NCBI GenBank assembly: GCA_947652325.1
Contig: CANTCQ010000002.1
Location: 62,001-126,000, forward strand
From: an uncultured Mycoplasmatota bacterium
GTDB taxonomy: Bacteria > Bacillota_I > Bacilli_A > RF39 > UBA660
Direction: 5' to 3'
Length of the DNA stretch: 64,000 bases
This document shows positions 8,431 through 16,644 of the stretch, piece by piece. Positions within the stretch are counted from its first letter, which is position 1. Every line of letters begins with the position of its first letter. Below the pieces are notes generated by a model that searched no databases, was not told the DNA's origin, and worked only from the letters and a program-made list of their open reading frames with translations. A program made the position numbers and the translations under genes.

Positions 8431-9144
8431 ATGGAAAAGATAAGAAAACTACAAAAAATCATAAAAAATAGCAATAGTATTGTTTTCTTTGGAGGAGCTG
8501 GAGTATCAACGGAAAGCGGCATTCCAGATTTTAGAAGCCAAGCTGGATTATATAACCAAAAATACAAATACCCACCAGAAAAAATTTTAAGTCACACATT
8601 TTTTATACAACATCCTAAAGAGTTTTATGAATTTTACAAAGAAAAAATGAATTTTTTATCTTTTCATCCAAATATTACCCATTACAAATTAACAGAATTT
8701 GAAAACTGTGGAAAACTAAAAGCAGTGATTACCCAAAATATTGATGGTTTACACCAAAAATCTGGAACAAAAAGTGTCTTGGAACTTCATGGAAGTGTGT
8801 TAAGAAATTATTGTATGGATTGTCATAAATTTTATGATGCTTCCTTTGTTTTTAATAGTGAGGATATTTCAAGATGTAGTTGTGGAGGAATGATTAAACC
8901 AGATGTGGTTTTGTATGAAGAACCTTTAAATGATGAGACAGTAACAGAAGCAATTGAAAAAATAAAAGAGGCCGAAGTATTCATCGTAGCTGGGACCTCT
9001 TTAAAAGTATTTCCTGCAAATAGTTTAATCCGTTATTTTAAAGGAAAACATTTAATTTTGATTAATAAAGAAAAAACAGATTTTGATGACCAAGCGGATT
9101 TAGTTATTCACGAAAGATTAGGAAAAGTTTTTAAAGAATTATAG
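8431..9144 (+). CDS. cobB: NAD-dependent protein deacylase, sirtuin family
   Basis: This 237-residue protein has all sirtuin motifs: GGAGVSTESGIPDFRS (NAD site), TQNIDGLHQKSG, the catalytic His in ELHGSV, a zinc site with CMDC and CSC, GGMIKPDVVLYEE, and VAGTSLKVFPAN. It removes acetyl or other acyl groups from lysine with NAD. The usual acyl-selectivity Tyr/Arg pair cannot be judged with certainty. The RBS (AGGAGG) is strong. The gene ends 14 bases before the nuclease gene, with which it is probably cotranscribed. Confidence 0.93.
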   Translation: MEKIRKLQKIIKNSNSIVFFGGAGVSTESGIPDFRSQAGLYNQKYKYPPEKILSHTFFIQHPKEFYEFYKEKMNFLSFHPNITHYKLTEFENCGKLKAVITQNIDGLHQKSGTKSVLELHGSVLRNYCMDCHKFYDASFVFNSEDISRCSCGGMIKPDVVLYEEPLNDETVTEAIEKIKEAEVFIVAGTSLKVFPANSLIRYFKGKHLILINKEKTDFDDQADLVIHERLGKVFKEL

Positions 9145-9158
9145 AAAGAAGATTATTT

Positions 9159-9869
9159 ATGGCTAGAAGAAGAAAAAATAATCCTAAAAGTATAGCATTA
9201 ACACTTATTGTTGCTATTGGACTTGGAATAGTAGGATTTTATGAAACAAAAGAACAAATGCCCAATATTCCTTCTTATCAATTAGAAGAAGTTCCTGTTT
9301 ATAATGGTTTTTCTTATGTTGTTTTAAATAACAATGAACCTACATTTATTGAAAGTGATTATACAACAACATCATTTGAAAATTATAGTAAATTAGATAA
9401 CTTAGGGAGATGTGGACCTGCTTTTGCTAACATCGGAATCGATTTAATGCCTACAGAAGAACGAGGAAGCATTGGCTCGATAAAACCAAGTGGCTGGCAA
9501 ACCAGAAAGTATGATTTTATTGATGGAAAATACCTATATAATCGGTGCCACTTAATTGGATACCAACTAACAGGTGAAAATGCCAATGTATTAAATTTAA
9601 TAACTTGTACTAGATTTATGAACACCAAGGGAATGCTTGAATTTGAAAATAGAGTCGCTGACTATATAAAAGCAACCCATAATCACGTGTTATATCGTGT
9701 AATTCCTATTTTCGATAAGGATAACTTAGTGGCTAGTGGTGTGGTAATGGAAGGCTACTCTGTAGAAGATAAAGGAGAAGGAGTAAAATTTAATGTATAC
9801 GTTTATAATGTGCAAGAAGGTATTACAATTGATTACAAAACAGGAGAAAGCAAAGAAACAGACAAATAA
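9159..9869 (+). CDS. Membrane-anchored DNA/RNA non-specific endonuclease
   Basis: An N-terminal basic stretch and one membrane helix (about residues 10-26) anchor a nuclease domain with LYNRCHLIGYQLTGENANVLNLITCTRFMN. This corresponds to the EndA/NucA beta-beta-alpha-metal motif, whose usual form is D/R-R-G-H. Here the residue before Cys-His is Arg, and the Gly of RGH is Cys. The downstream Asn ligand (TCTRFMN) is present. It would cut DNA or RNA at the cell surface for nutrition or uptake. It follows the sirtuin gene closely. Confidence 0.82.
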   Translation: MARRRKNNPKSIALTLIVAIGLGIVGFYETKEQMPNIPSYQLEEVPVYNGFSYVVLNNNEPTFIESDYTTTSFENYSKLDNLGRCGPAFANIGIDLMPTEERGSIGSIKPSGWQTRKYDFIDGKYLYNRCHLIGYQLTGENANVLNLITCTRFMNTKGMLEFENRVADYIKATHNHVLYRVIPIFDKDNLVASGVVMEGYSVEDKGEGVKFNVYVYNVQEGITIDYKTGESKETDK

Positions 9870-9950
9870 ATGTCAAAAATAAGAGAACCATTTTGTGATT
9901 AAACGACTATATGTTAAACTAAATATAAGATAATAAAAAGGAGTATAGGT

Positions 9951-10394
9951 ATGGAAATAAAATTTAGAATAGCAGACGCGTCCCATATACATGGGATAGT
10001 GGATTTATGTAACGAGGTATTTGAAGAAAATACAACGTACGAAGAAGCAGATAGAAGGTATAAAGAAAATGAAAACGATAAAAATCAACTTTATATCATT
10101 GGAGAAATTGATGGAAAAATAATTGCTCACACAAGAGTAGCAATTATCTCAACAATTTTTGATGGAATGGAAACTTATGCCATTCTAAATCATGTTTGTG
10201 TGAAACCAGAATATCGTAAACATAAAATTGCTACACATATGTTAGAAGTTGTAAAAAAGGTATGTCAAGAAAGAAATTGTATTGCTATAAAATTATGGAG
10301 TCGAAATTTTCGGGTTCCAGCCCATACTTGTTATAAGAAATTTGGTTTCGTACCAGACGATGCAACCTTTTTTAACCTAGACATTCGAAAATAA
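9951..10394 (+). CDS. GNAT family N-acetyltransferase
   Basis: This 147-residue protein has GNAT topology, with a first strand FRIADASHIHGIVDLCNEV and the acetyl-CoA loop HVCVKPEYRKHKIATHMLEVV (motif A, R-x-x-x-I-A-T). The C-terminal ACYKKFGF-like segment here reads HTCYKKFGFVPDD. The substrate cannot be assigned. It has a clear AAAGGAG RBS and is followed after 24 bases by the next gene, which may be cotranscribed. Confidence 0.85.
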   Translation: MEIKFRIADASHIHGIVDLCNEVFEENTTYEEADRRYKENENDKNQLYIIGEIDGKIIAHTRVAIISTIFDGMETYAILNHVCVKPEYRKHKIATHMLEVVKKVCQERNCIAIKLWSRNFRVPAHTCYKKFGFVPDDATFFNLDIRK

Positions 10395-10418
10395 AAGAAA
10401 GAAAGTGTGAAGTAAAGT

Positions 10419-11624
10419 ATGAAAATAACAAATGTTTATATCGGTGGTTGGTTTCAAAGGACTATGTTACAATTAACAGAAATATATGATTTTTTAAGGG
10501 CTAAAAGTTCAAAACTTGATTTAGACCAGGAAAAATTAAATGAGCTTCATAAAAATTTAGCCATTGGAAAAATTGATTATGGAGTGGCTGGTGAAGAATA
10601 TATTGAATTTACAACGGCTTATGAGATAACGGTAAAAATTTTTGAAGATGGGCTTATTTCTTTAAACAACAAGCATGTTTCGGAAGACACTTTGTTCGTT
10701 GACCTTGATAAAGTAACTGATTATTATGAAAATAAACTTTCTCCGGCCTTTAGTTATTTATTTAGCCTAGGAGCTCCGATTCCTAAAGAACTTGCAAATA
10801 TTGAAACTGTTTATCCTTATTTTATTATTTGTGATAAAGCATCGAAAGAAGATATTTCTGTCCTTTTGTCTCGTACTGAAAAACAAAAATATTTTGAATT
10901 TAACAATCCAAGATATGATGTTGTTAGAGGTGATAAATATTATTTCATTAATAATAAAACACAATCTCTGGAAAAAATAGAAAAATATATTGAAGAGCAA
11001 ATTTTTATTCGAGAGTTTAAAGGCCAACTACATCGTTATTTAAATCTTCATCGTGTTATTTGGGAAAAAATTGACCATGTTAAAGAAAATGCTGTAGTAA
11101 AAGGTGCAGACATTGTAGCATTCAATTCTAAATTAGAAGGATATGCAAAAACAGTCAATTTAATTGATGGTAGAATTAATCAAATGGGAACGTATATAGG
11201 AACTCGTGAGCGCATTGCGAAAAGTGATGCAGAATTAACAGAATTTTTAGCAATTTCTGGATATCGTTTTGAAACTTTGAGAGATACTTTGGATTACATT
11301 AAATATTTATGGGACATGACCCAGACCTATATTTCTTCTGCTCAAAAATTATTTGCTAGTTTAAAGTCAGATGTTACAAGTAAATCGATTAATAGTTTAA
11401 CTATTGTAACTAGTATGAGTGCTGGAGCCTCTGTTATTAGTTTGCTTACCAAATCAGAACCTACGTTTACAGTATTTGGAATTATTTATTTCTTTATTTT
11501 AGCTTTTATTGGTTGGGCATCTACTTCGCTATTAGGATATATTGGCAAAACAAGGAAATATGAAGTTTCAGATATTTCATATGACAAAAATATTGATAAA
11601 CCAGAAACCAAAGAAAGCAAATAA
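10419..11624 (+). CDS. Unknown membrane protein, CorA-like architecture
   Basis: This 401-residue protein is not recognised. The first 190 residues look globular, residues about 200-320 are long amphipathic helices (for example FLAISGYRFETLRDTL, YISSAQKLFASL), and two membrane helices lie near the C-terminus (about 325-345 and 350-375). That order recalls CorA or RMD1-type proteins. However, no GMN motif ends the first membrane helix, so ion transport is not supported. It is probably cotranscribed with the GNAT gene. A terminator overlaps its stop. Confidence 0.5.
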   Translation: MKITNVYIGGWFQRTMLQLTEIYDFLRAKSSKLDLDQEKLNELHKNLAIGKIDYGVAGEEYIEFTTAYEITVKIFEDGLISLNNKHVSEDTLFVDLDKVTDYYENKLSPAFSYLFSLGAPIPKELANIETVYPYFIICDKASKEDISVLLSRTEKQKYFEFNNPRYDVVRGDKYYFINNKTQSLEKIEKYIEEQIFIREFKGQLHRYLNLHRVIWEKIDHVKENAVVKGADIVAFNSKLEGYAKTVNLIDGRINQMGTYIGTRERIAKSDAELTEFLAISGYRFETLRDTLDYIKYLWDMTQTYISSAQKLFASLKSDVTSKSINSLTIVTSMSAGASVISLLTKSEPTFTVFGIIYFFILAFIGWASTSLLGYIGKTRKYEVSDISYDKNIDKPETKESK

Positions 11625-11640
11625 AAAGCTTTCTTTTCTT
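11611..11640 (+). terminator. Rho-independent terminator
   Basis: AAGAAAGC pairs with GCTTTCTT, followed by TTCTT. The stop codon at 11622-11624 lies in the loop. Confidence 0.65.
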
Positions 11641-11641
11641 A

Positions 11642-11650
11642 TGCTATAAT
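11642..11650 (+). promoter_or_regulatory. Extended -10 promoter
   Basis: TG at 11642-11643, C, then TATAAT at 11645-11650, 20 bases before the U32 gene start. Confidence 0.6.
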
Positions 11651-11670
11651 ATATAAAAAGAGTTGATATT

Positions 11671-13938
11671 ATGATAAAAAAAGAATTACTTTCACCAGTT
11701 GGAAATTTCGAAAGTTTAAAACAAGCAGTTAGTAATGGTGCGGATGCTGTTTACCTAGGTGGAAAAAAATTTGGAGCACGTGCTTTTGCAGATAATTTTA
11801 ATGAAGAGGAAATGGTTAATGCTATAAAATATTGCCATTTATACGATGTGAAAATTTACGTGACAGTAAACACAATGATTTATGAAAAAGAATTAGAAGA
11901 ATGTCTAAATTATATAGGTTTCCTTCATCAAAATAACGTAGATGCGGTTATTATGCAAGATTTAGGATTAATAAAAATGGTTAGAAAAACGTATCCAAAT
12001 TTAGAAATTCATGCATCTACTCAAATGCATAATCACAACCAAGAACAATTAAAATTACTAGAAAAAATAGGAATAAAAAGAGTAGTACTCGCAAGAGAAT
12101 TATCTCTAGGAGAAATGGCCAATTTAAATACCAATATGGAAACAGAAGCATTTATTCATGGCGCTCTTTGCATCTCTTATTCAGGGCAATGTTTGTTTAG
12201 TAGTCTACTTCTTGGTAGAAGTGGAAATCGCGGCAGTTGTGCGGGTATTTGTAGGCTACCCTTTAAACTAATGAAAGAGAATATAGAAATGCAAACGCAA
12301 GGTGAATATCTATTAAGCCCAAAAGAATTCAGCACTTTAGACAACTTTAAAGAAATTATGGAATCCAATATTTATTCTTTAAAAATAGAAGGACGAATGA
12401 AAAGTCCAGCTTATGTGGGATTTATTACCAAGTTATATCGCAATTTAATTGATAATTACAGCGAAAACAAAAAACTATTTATCACCGAGAAACAAAGAAA
12501 AGAACTATCTGTACTATTTAATCGAGGTTTTACTAAAGGACATTTATTATATGCCGAAAACGATGAATTAATAAACATATTTTCATCTAATCATCAAGGA
12601 ATTGAAATTGGAGAAGTATTAGAAATAAAAAAAGCCAAAATAAAAATCAAATTAAAAGAGGAATTAAATCAAGAAGATGGTATTCGTTTTATAAGTGAAG
12701 ACAAAGGACTTATGGTTAATTTTTTATATAACGAAAAAGGGCTTTTCATTAATAGCGCCCCTAAAAATTCGATTTGTTATATAGATAATAAAATTGGTTT
12801 AAAAACCAAGGGTATCGTTTTAAAAACAATTGACAGTAAATTCATAAAAGAATTAGAAAAAATAAAAGAAAAAAAAATACCAATCGATTGTGAAGTGGTA
12901 GCAAGAAAAGGACATCCTTTAGAAATAACTTTTAAGGATAAAGAGAATACTATTACAAAATATGGGGTAGTTGTTGAAAAAGCTAGGAGTAAAAATACAG
13001 AAAAAGAAATTATCCAAGAAAAAATAAGCAGTTTAGGGAATACGCCTTTTGTTATAAAAAAGATAAAAACAGATTTGGATAAAGATGTATTTATTTCAAT
13101 GAGTGAACTTAAAAATATGCGAAGAGAATTAGAAACAGAATTGCAACGAGTAAGGGAAAACAAAATACCTCATCCTTTTTTAGAAAATCAAATAATTCCA
13201 ATTCAACAAAATAAAACAACAAAATGTGAAAGTATAAATTTAAATGTACTAATAAGAAGTGAAGAACAACTAAAAGCTTGCTTAGAAGAAAGAGTAAATA
13301 CAATTTATGTTACAGAAGAAAAATTATATGATAAATATAAGCATTTAGGAAATATTGTTTTACGTCTTCCACGAGTACAACAAAAATTTAAGGAGTACGT
13401 TAATGAAAACTTACTTATTGGAGAAACAGGTGCCTTGTATAAATATGGAGAAAACAATAAGGTAGTAACGGATTATTTTTTTAATGTAGCTAATAGCAAA
13501 AGCGTATCTTTTTTAGTAAAAAATAAAGCATGTAGAGTCACCTTATCCATAGAAAATAAAATAGAAGAAGTAAAAGAAATTATGAAAAATATTGATAATA
13601 TAGATAATGTAGAAATGTATCTTTATGGCAAACCAGAAGTCATGATTTTAAAACATTGTCCTTTAAAAATGCTCGTAAATAAAGAAAGGGTTTGTAGCGT
13701 TTGTAAAAAGAAAGAGGTTTATTTTCTAAAAGATAGAAATGGTGCTCTCTATCCCATTATAACAAATCCTGAAGAAAACCATTTAACCCATATTTTTTAT
13801 TATAAAAATATAGATTTAATAAACCATTTAGAAGAATATAGAAAAATAGGCATAAAAGAATACCGTGTAGAATTTTTTAAGGAAACGAAAGAAGAAATAA
13901 AGTCTATATTATGTAAAATAAGAAAATGTCAAATTTAG
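11671..13938 (+). CDS. Peptidase U32 family protein (tRNA/rRNA hydroxylation type)
   Basis: The first 330 residues are a U32 domain: ELLSPVGNFESLKQAVSNGADAVYLGG-type start and the family signature EAFIHGALCISYSGQC with its conserved cysteines, followed by SCAGICRLPF. The C-terminal half (residues about 340-755) is the long collagenase-like extension of the YhbU/RlhA/TrhP branch, ending with another Cys set (CSVCKKKEVYFLKDR). Characterised relatives hydroxylate C2501 in 23S rRNA or U34 in tRNA. Which RNA is modified here cannot be decided. Length (755) fits the two-domain subfamily. It is its own transcription unit. Confidence 0.85.
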   Translation: MIKKELLSPVGNFESLKQAVSNGADAVYLGGKKFGARAFADNFNEEEMVNAIKYCHLYDVKIYVTVNTMIYEKELEECLNYIGFLHQNNVDAVIMQDLGLIKMVRKTYPNLEIHASTQMHNHNQEQLKLLEKIGIKRVVLARELSLGEMANLNTNMETEAFIHGALCISYSGQCLFSSLLLGRSGNRGSCAGICRLPFKLMKENIEMQTQGEYLLSPKEFSTLDNFKEIMESNIYSLKIEGRMKSPAYVGFITKLYRNLIDNYSENKKLFITEKQRKELSVLFNRGFTKGHLLYAENDELINIFSSNHQGIEIGEVLEIKKAKIKIKLKEELNQEDGIRFISEDKGLMVNFLYNEKGLFINSAPKNSICYIDNKIGLKTKGIVLKTIDSKFIKELEKIKEKKIPIDCEVVARKGHPLEITFKDKENTITKYGVVVEKARSKNTEKEIIQEKISSLGNTPFVIKKIKTDLDKDVFISMSELKNMRRELETELQRVRENKIPHPFLENQIIPIQQNKTTKCESINLNVLIRSEEQLKACLEERVNTIYVTEEKLYDKYKHLGNIVLRLPRVQQKFKEYVNENLLIGETGALYKYGENNKVVTDYFFNVANSKSVSFLVKNKACRVTLSIENKIEEVKEIMKNIDNIDNVEMYLYGKPEVMILKHCPLKMLVNKERVCSVCKKKEVYFLKDRNGALYPIITNPEENHLTHIFYYKNIDLINHLEEYRKIGIKEYRVEFFKETKEEIKSILCKIRKCQI

Positions 13939-13950
13939 TCAAGAAAAGTA

Positions 13951-13988
13951 AAAAAAAGAGTAAACTATTTATTGGTTTACTTTTTTTT
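13951..13988 (+). terminator. Rho-independent terminator
   Basis: AGTAAAC pairs with GTTTACT, with A-rich and T-rich flanks extending the stem and giving the U-tract. It ends the U32 transcript. Confidence 0.75.
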
Positions 13989-13996
13989 GCTATAGT
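13988..13996 (+). promoter_or_regulatory. Extended -10 promoter overlapping the terminator tail
   Basis: TG at 13988-13989, C, then TATAGT at 13991-13996. It serves deoD. The promoter begins within the T-tract of the preceding terminator. Confidence 0.55.
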
Positions 13997-14024
13997 ATAG
14001 TTAGAATAATAAGGAGTGATTATT

Positions 14025-14768
14025 GTGAAGGCACCAAAAGTTTTAGAGCATATAAAACCCGCACACATCGCTTGTACAAAAGAGGATATTGCACCTATTG
14101 TTGTAATGCCTGGAGACCCATTGCGTGCGAAATATATTGCCGAAAACTTCTTAAGTGAAGCAAAACTTGTGAGTGATACAAGAAATATGTTTGTATTTAC
14201 AGGAGACTATAAAGGAACTCGCGTAACCGTTATGGGTAGTGGAATGGGAATGCCAAGTATGAGCATCTATGCTTTTGAACTATTTTATTTTTTCGGGGTT
14301 GAAAAAATAATTAGAGTTGGAACATGCGGAGGTTTAATTCCGGAATTAAATGTACCCGATATAGTAATTGTAGATTGTGCATATAACGAAGGAAATTTTG
14401 CTTATTCTTATAATGGAGACCCCACTCATTTGGCTTATCCAAGCAAGGAATTAAATTCTACTATAAATATAGTTGCAAAGGAAAATGCTTTACATGTTTA
14501 TAATGGTACAGCCATGAGTACTGAACAATTTGGTTTTTATAGTGACAATGAACATGTACTTGCAAGAGTTCCTAAAAATATTAAAATTGTTGCAGAAGAA
14601 ATGGAAGCATTTGCTTTATTTCATATAGCAGATTCCTTTGAAAAGCAAGCTTCTTGTATCTTAACGGTTGTTGATAGCAAATTTAGTGAAGTATTTATGA
14701 GTCAAGAAGACCGTGAAAAATCATTAAATGAATCGATAACCTTAGCCTTAGAATCAATCATTAAATAA
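14025..14768 (+). CDS. deoD: Purine-nucleoside phosphorylase, DeoD type
   Basis: This 247-residue protein has the PNP/UDP family features HIACTKEDIAPIVVMPGDPLRAKYIA, GSGMGMPSMSIYAFEL, RVGTCGGL and EEMEAFALF, followed by VVDSKFSE with the catalytic Asp region. It cleaves purine (deoxy)nucleosides with phosphate for salvage. The start is GTG at 14025: an upstream in-frame GTG at 14016 lies inside the AAGGAG Shine-Dalgarno sequence and cannot be used. It is a single-gene unit between two terminators. Confidence 0.93.
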   Translation: MKAPKVLEHIKPAHIACTKEDIAPIVVMPGDPLRAKYIAENFLSEAKLVSDTRNMFVFTGDYKGTRVTVMGSGMGMPSMSIYAFELFYFFGVEKIIRVGTCGGLIPELNVPDIVIVDCAYNEGNFAYSYNGDPTHLAYPSKELNSTINIVAKENALHVYNGTAMSTEQFGFYSDNEHVLARVPKNIKIVAEEMEAFALFHIADSFEKQASCILTVVDSKFSEVFMSQEDREKSLNESITLALESIIK

Positions 14769-14795
14769 AAGAACCAATTTATTTTTGGTTCTTTT
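14767..14795. terminator. Bidirectional terminator between deoD and XRE gene
   Basis: AAAAGAACCAA pairs with TTGGTTCTTTT, with runs of A and T on either side. It can serve both convergent genes and overlaps the XRE stop codon. Confidence 0.8.
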
Positions 14796-15051
14796 ATTTT
14801 TTAGAAAGTTCATCATCTTCCTTAATTATGCTTTTAGGATATGGCTTTCTAACATCTGTTCGATAAAGCAAATAATCAATACTTGTGTCATACAAATCAG
14901 CTAAACGTTTTAAAGTATCCAGAGGAATACTAATTTTTTCTAATTCATATTTACTATAATTGGATTGGTCAATTTGAATAATCTTTGCAATATCTTTTTG
15001 GTATAAATCTTTATCTTCTCGAAGTTCTTTTAATCTATTCATAATGTTCAC
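14794..15051 (-). CDS. XRE-family transcriptional regulator
   Basis: This 85-residue protein is essentially one Cro/CI-type helix-turn-helix: RLKELREDKDLYQKDIAKII, then IDQSNYSKYELEKISIPLDTLKRLADLYDTSIDYLL. It lacks a sensor domain. It is divergent from the TasA/BspA-like gene. The shared 109-base region carries a perfect palindrome over the promoter of that gene and a related half-site next to its own start. Auto-repression and repression of the neighbour are the simple prediction. Either ATG at 15051 or the one at 15042 could be the start. Confidence 0.85.
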   Translation of the reverse strand: MNIMNRLKELREDKDLYQKDIAKIIQIDQSNYSKYELEKISIPLDTLKRLADLYDTSIDYLLYRTDVRKPYPKSIIKEDDELSKK

Positions 15052-15063
15052 CTAAAGGCATTC

Positions 15064-15080
15064 TATAATAGGTAAATTGT
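15064..15080. promoter_or_regulatory. Putative operator half-site
   Basis: ATAATAGGTAAATT repeats one arm of the palindrome at 15091-15113 (TTATAGGTAAA) and lies just upstream of the XRE start. It could mediate autoregulation. Confidence 0.4.
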
Positions 15081-15085
15081 AACTA

Positions 15086-15114
15086 TTGACTTATAGGTAA
15101 AATTTACCTATAAT
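15086..15114 (+). promoter_or_regulatory. Sigma-A promoter of the surface-protein gene
   Basis: TTGACT at 15086-15091 and TATAAT at 15109-15114 with a 17-base spacer. The spacer is occupied by the palindromic operator. Confidence 0.7.
15091..15113. promoter_or_regulatory. Perfect palindromic operator
   Basis: The arms TTATAGGTAAA and TTTACCTATAA are exact reverse complements around one central A (23 bases). It overlaps the last base of the -35 and most of the -10. A dimeric HTH protein bound here would block RNA polymerase. The adjacent XRE protein is the obvious candidate. Confidence 0.65.
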
Positions 15115-15159
15115 AACTAATGTAGTCAAATCTATAAAAAGGAGAATAGAGGTAAAAAT

Positions 15160-16518
15160 TTGAAAAAAAGTAAAATAATATTAATCCTAGTAAAAATAAT
15201 TATTGTTTTAGGAATATTAATAGGAATAAGTTATGCGTGGTGGAGTGCTAAAGTTACTCAAAAAACAATTAACAAAATAACAAGTGATTGCCTAAGAATA
15301 GAAATAGAAGATATAGAAAATAGTGCTATTAACTTAGAAAAAGCATATCCAATAACGGATATAGAAGCATCACATTTAAAACCATATACATTTAAAATAA
15401 AAAACGAATGTAACAGAGAGGTAGAGTATAGTGTAAATCTAGAAATTATGGAAAGTAATAATCAATTGCCAACCAAATTTTTAAATATAGATTTTAATGG
15501 AGAAGGAAAAAAAAGCTTAATTGATTACCAAATGGTAGAACCTAGTTATAAAGAGGATTATTCCGCAATTGAAGCAAGACATTTAATCAATGGTATATTA
15601 AATAAAAAAGGAGAAGAAAAAGATAGCATTGTTTATACAATGAAATTATGGATAGATGAAAATGTCACAATAGAAGATAATATAATGAATAAAGAATTTA
15701 TTGGAAAAATTAGTATACTAGGGGCTATTCCGATAAAAGTAAAAAATACCTTAATTGCTGCAAATTATTCATCTTTTGATACAACAACAATTGGAGCATT
15801 TTGGGATTACAAAACCAAAATAACAAAAATAGTATTTGAACCAACAATGCAAGCAAAGAAAAACGCGGATTATATATTTGATGTATCCGAAGAGCAAGAT
15901 GGAAGTGTTATAAGTTATTTAGTTCCAAATGCAGAAGAAACAGATACGTATGTTTTATATATTCAGTTTACTGAAAAATTATTTGCCCCAGAAAATTGTA
16001 CATATTTATTTGCATGGTTTAATAAATTAGAAGCGATAGAAGGATTAGAATATTTTGATACAAGCAATGTTATAAATATGGAATATATGTTTGCATATAA
16101 TGTCAGTATTTCAAACTTAGACTTAAGTGCTTTTGATACATCAAATGTGTCAACTATGAGAAATATGTTTGCACTGAATTATGAACTAATACAATTAAAT
16201 GTAAGTAATTGGAATACTAAAAAAGTGAAAGATATAGGTTGGATGTTCTATAAAAATAGAAAACTAACAAGTTTAGATTTAAATAATTGGGATACCACTA
16301 ATCTTGAAACAATGGATGTAATTTTTTACGATTGTGTCAATTTGATTTATTTGGATATAAGTAACTTTAATAATAGTTCTATTATATCTGATAGAGAATT
16401 TGCAGGCTTACCATCAAGTGCTAAAATAAAAGTAAAAAATAAAGAAATGAAAGATTGGGTATTAAATACAACTAGTAGACCTCCATTATGGACAGCTAAT
16501 AATATTATAATAGTTTAA
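15160..16518 (+). CDS. TasA/camelysin-like surface protein with BspA-type DUF285 repeats
   Basis: The start is TTG with GAGGT six bases upstream. An N-terminal membrane helix (about residues 6-24) ends ISYAWWSAK, resembling the signal of SipW-dependent proteins. It is followed by a camelysin/TasA-like beta domain (SHLKPYTFKIKNECNREVEYSVNLEI). Residues about 270-430 hold about four BspA/DUF285 repeats of roughly 24 residues (W-D/N-T-S-N-V-x-x-M-x-x-M-F...L-x-x-L-D-L-S). Such repeats are common in mycoplasma and gut-bacterial surface proteins. Its likely role is cell-surface adhesion or matrix. Expression is probably controlled by the divergent XRE protein. Confidence 0.7.
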   Translation: MKKSKIILILVKIIIVLGILIGISYAWWSAKVTQKTINKITSDCLRIEIEDIENSAINLEKAYPITDIEASHLKPYTFKIKNECNREVEYSVNLEIMESNNQLPTKFLNIDFNGEGKKSLIDYQMVEPSYKEDYSAIEARHLINGILNKKGEEKDSIVYTMKLWIDENVTIEDNIMNKEFIGKISILGAIPIKVKNTLIAANYSSFDTTTIGAFWDYKTKITKIVFEPTMQAKKNADYIFDVSEEQDGSVISYLVPNAEETDTYVLYIQFTEKLFAPENCTYLFAWFNKLEAIEGLEYFDTSNVINMEYMFAYNVSISNLDLSAFDTSNVSTMRNMFALNYELIQLNVSNWNTKKVKDIGWMFYKNRKLTSLDLNNWDTTNLETMDVIFYDCVNLIYLDISNFNNSSIISDREFAGLPSSAKIKVKNKEMKDWVLNTTSRPPLWTANNIIIV

Positions 16519-16596
16519 AAATAAATGAAGTAAAAATATAAAAAATCTTAAATTCAATTTTGTCCATAATAAGTATAAAATTAAATGGAAAAATAA

Positions 16597-16644
16597 AAAG
16601 AATTTACTTAAATTGTTCAACAACTTCAGTAAATTCTTTTTTTA
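16597..16644. terminator. Bidirectional terminator overlapping the mutase 3' end
   Basis: AAAGAATTTACT (16597-16608) pairs exactly with AGTAAATTCTTT (16628-16639), and a smaller TTGTT/AACAA hairpin sits in the loop. T-tracts follow on both strands. The stem encodes the last codons and stop of the convergent mutase gene. Confidence 0.7.

Noticed and set aside
12777-13163. 128-residue minus-strand open frame inside the U32 gene
   Set aside because: Antisense to a full-length recognised protein, without RBS or motif.
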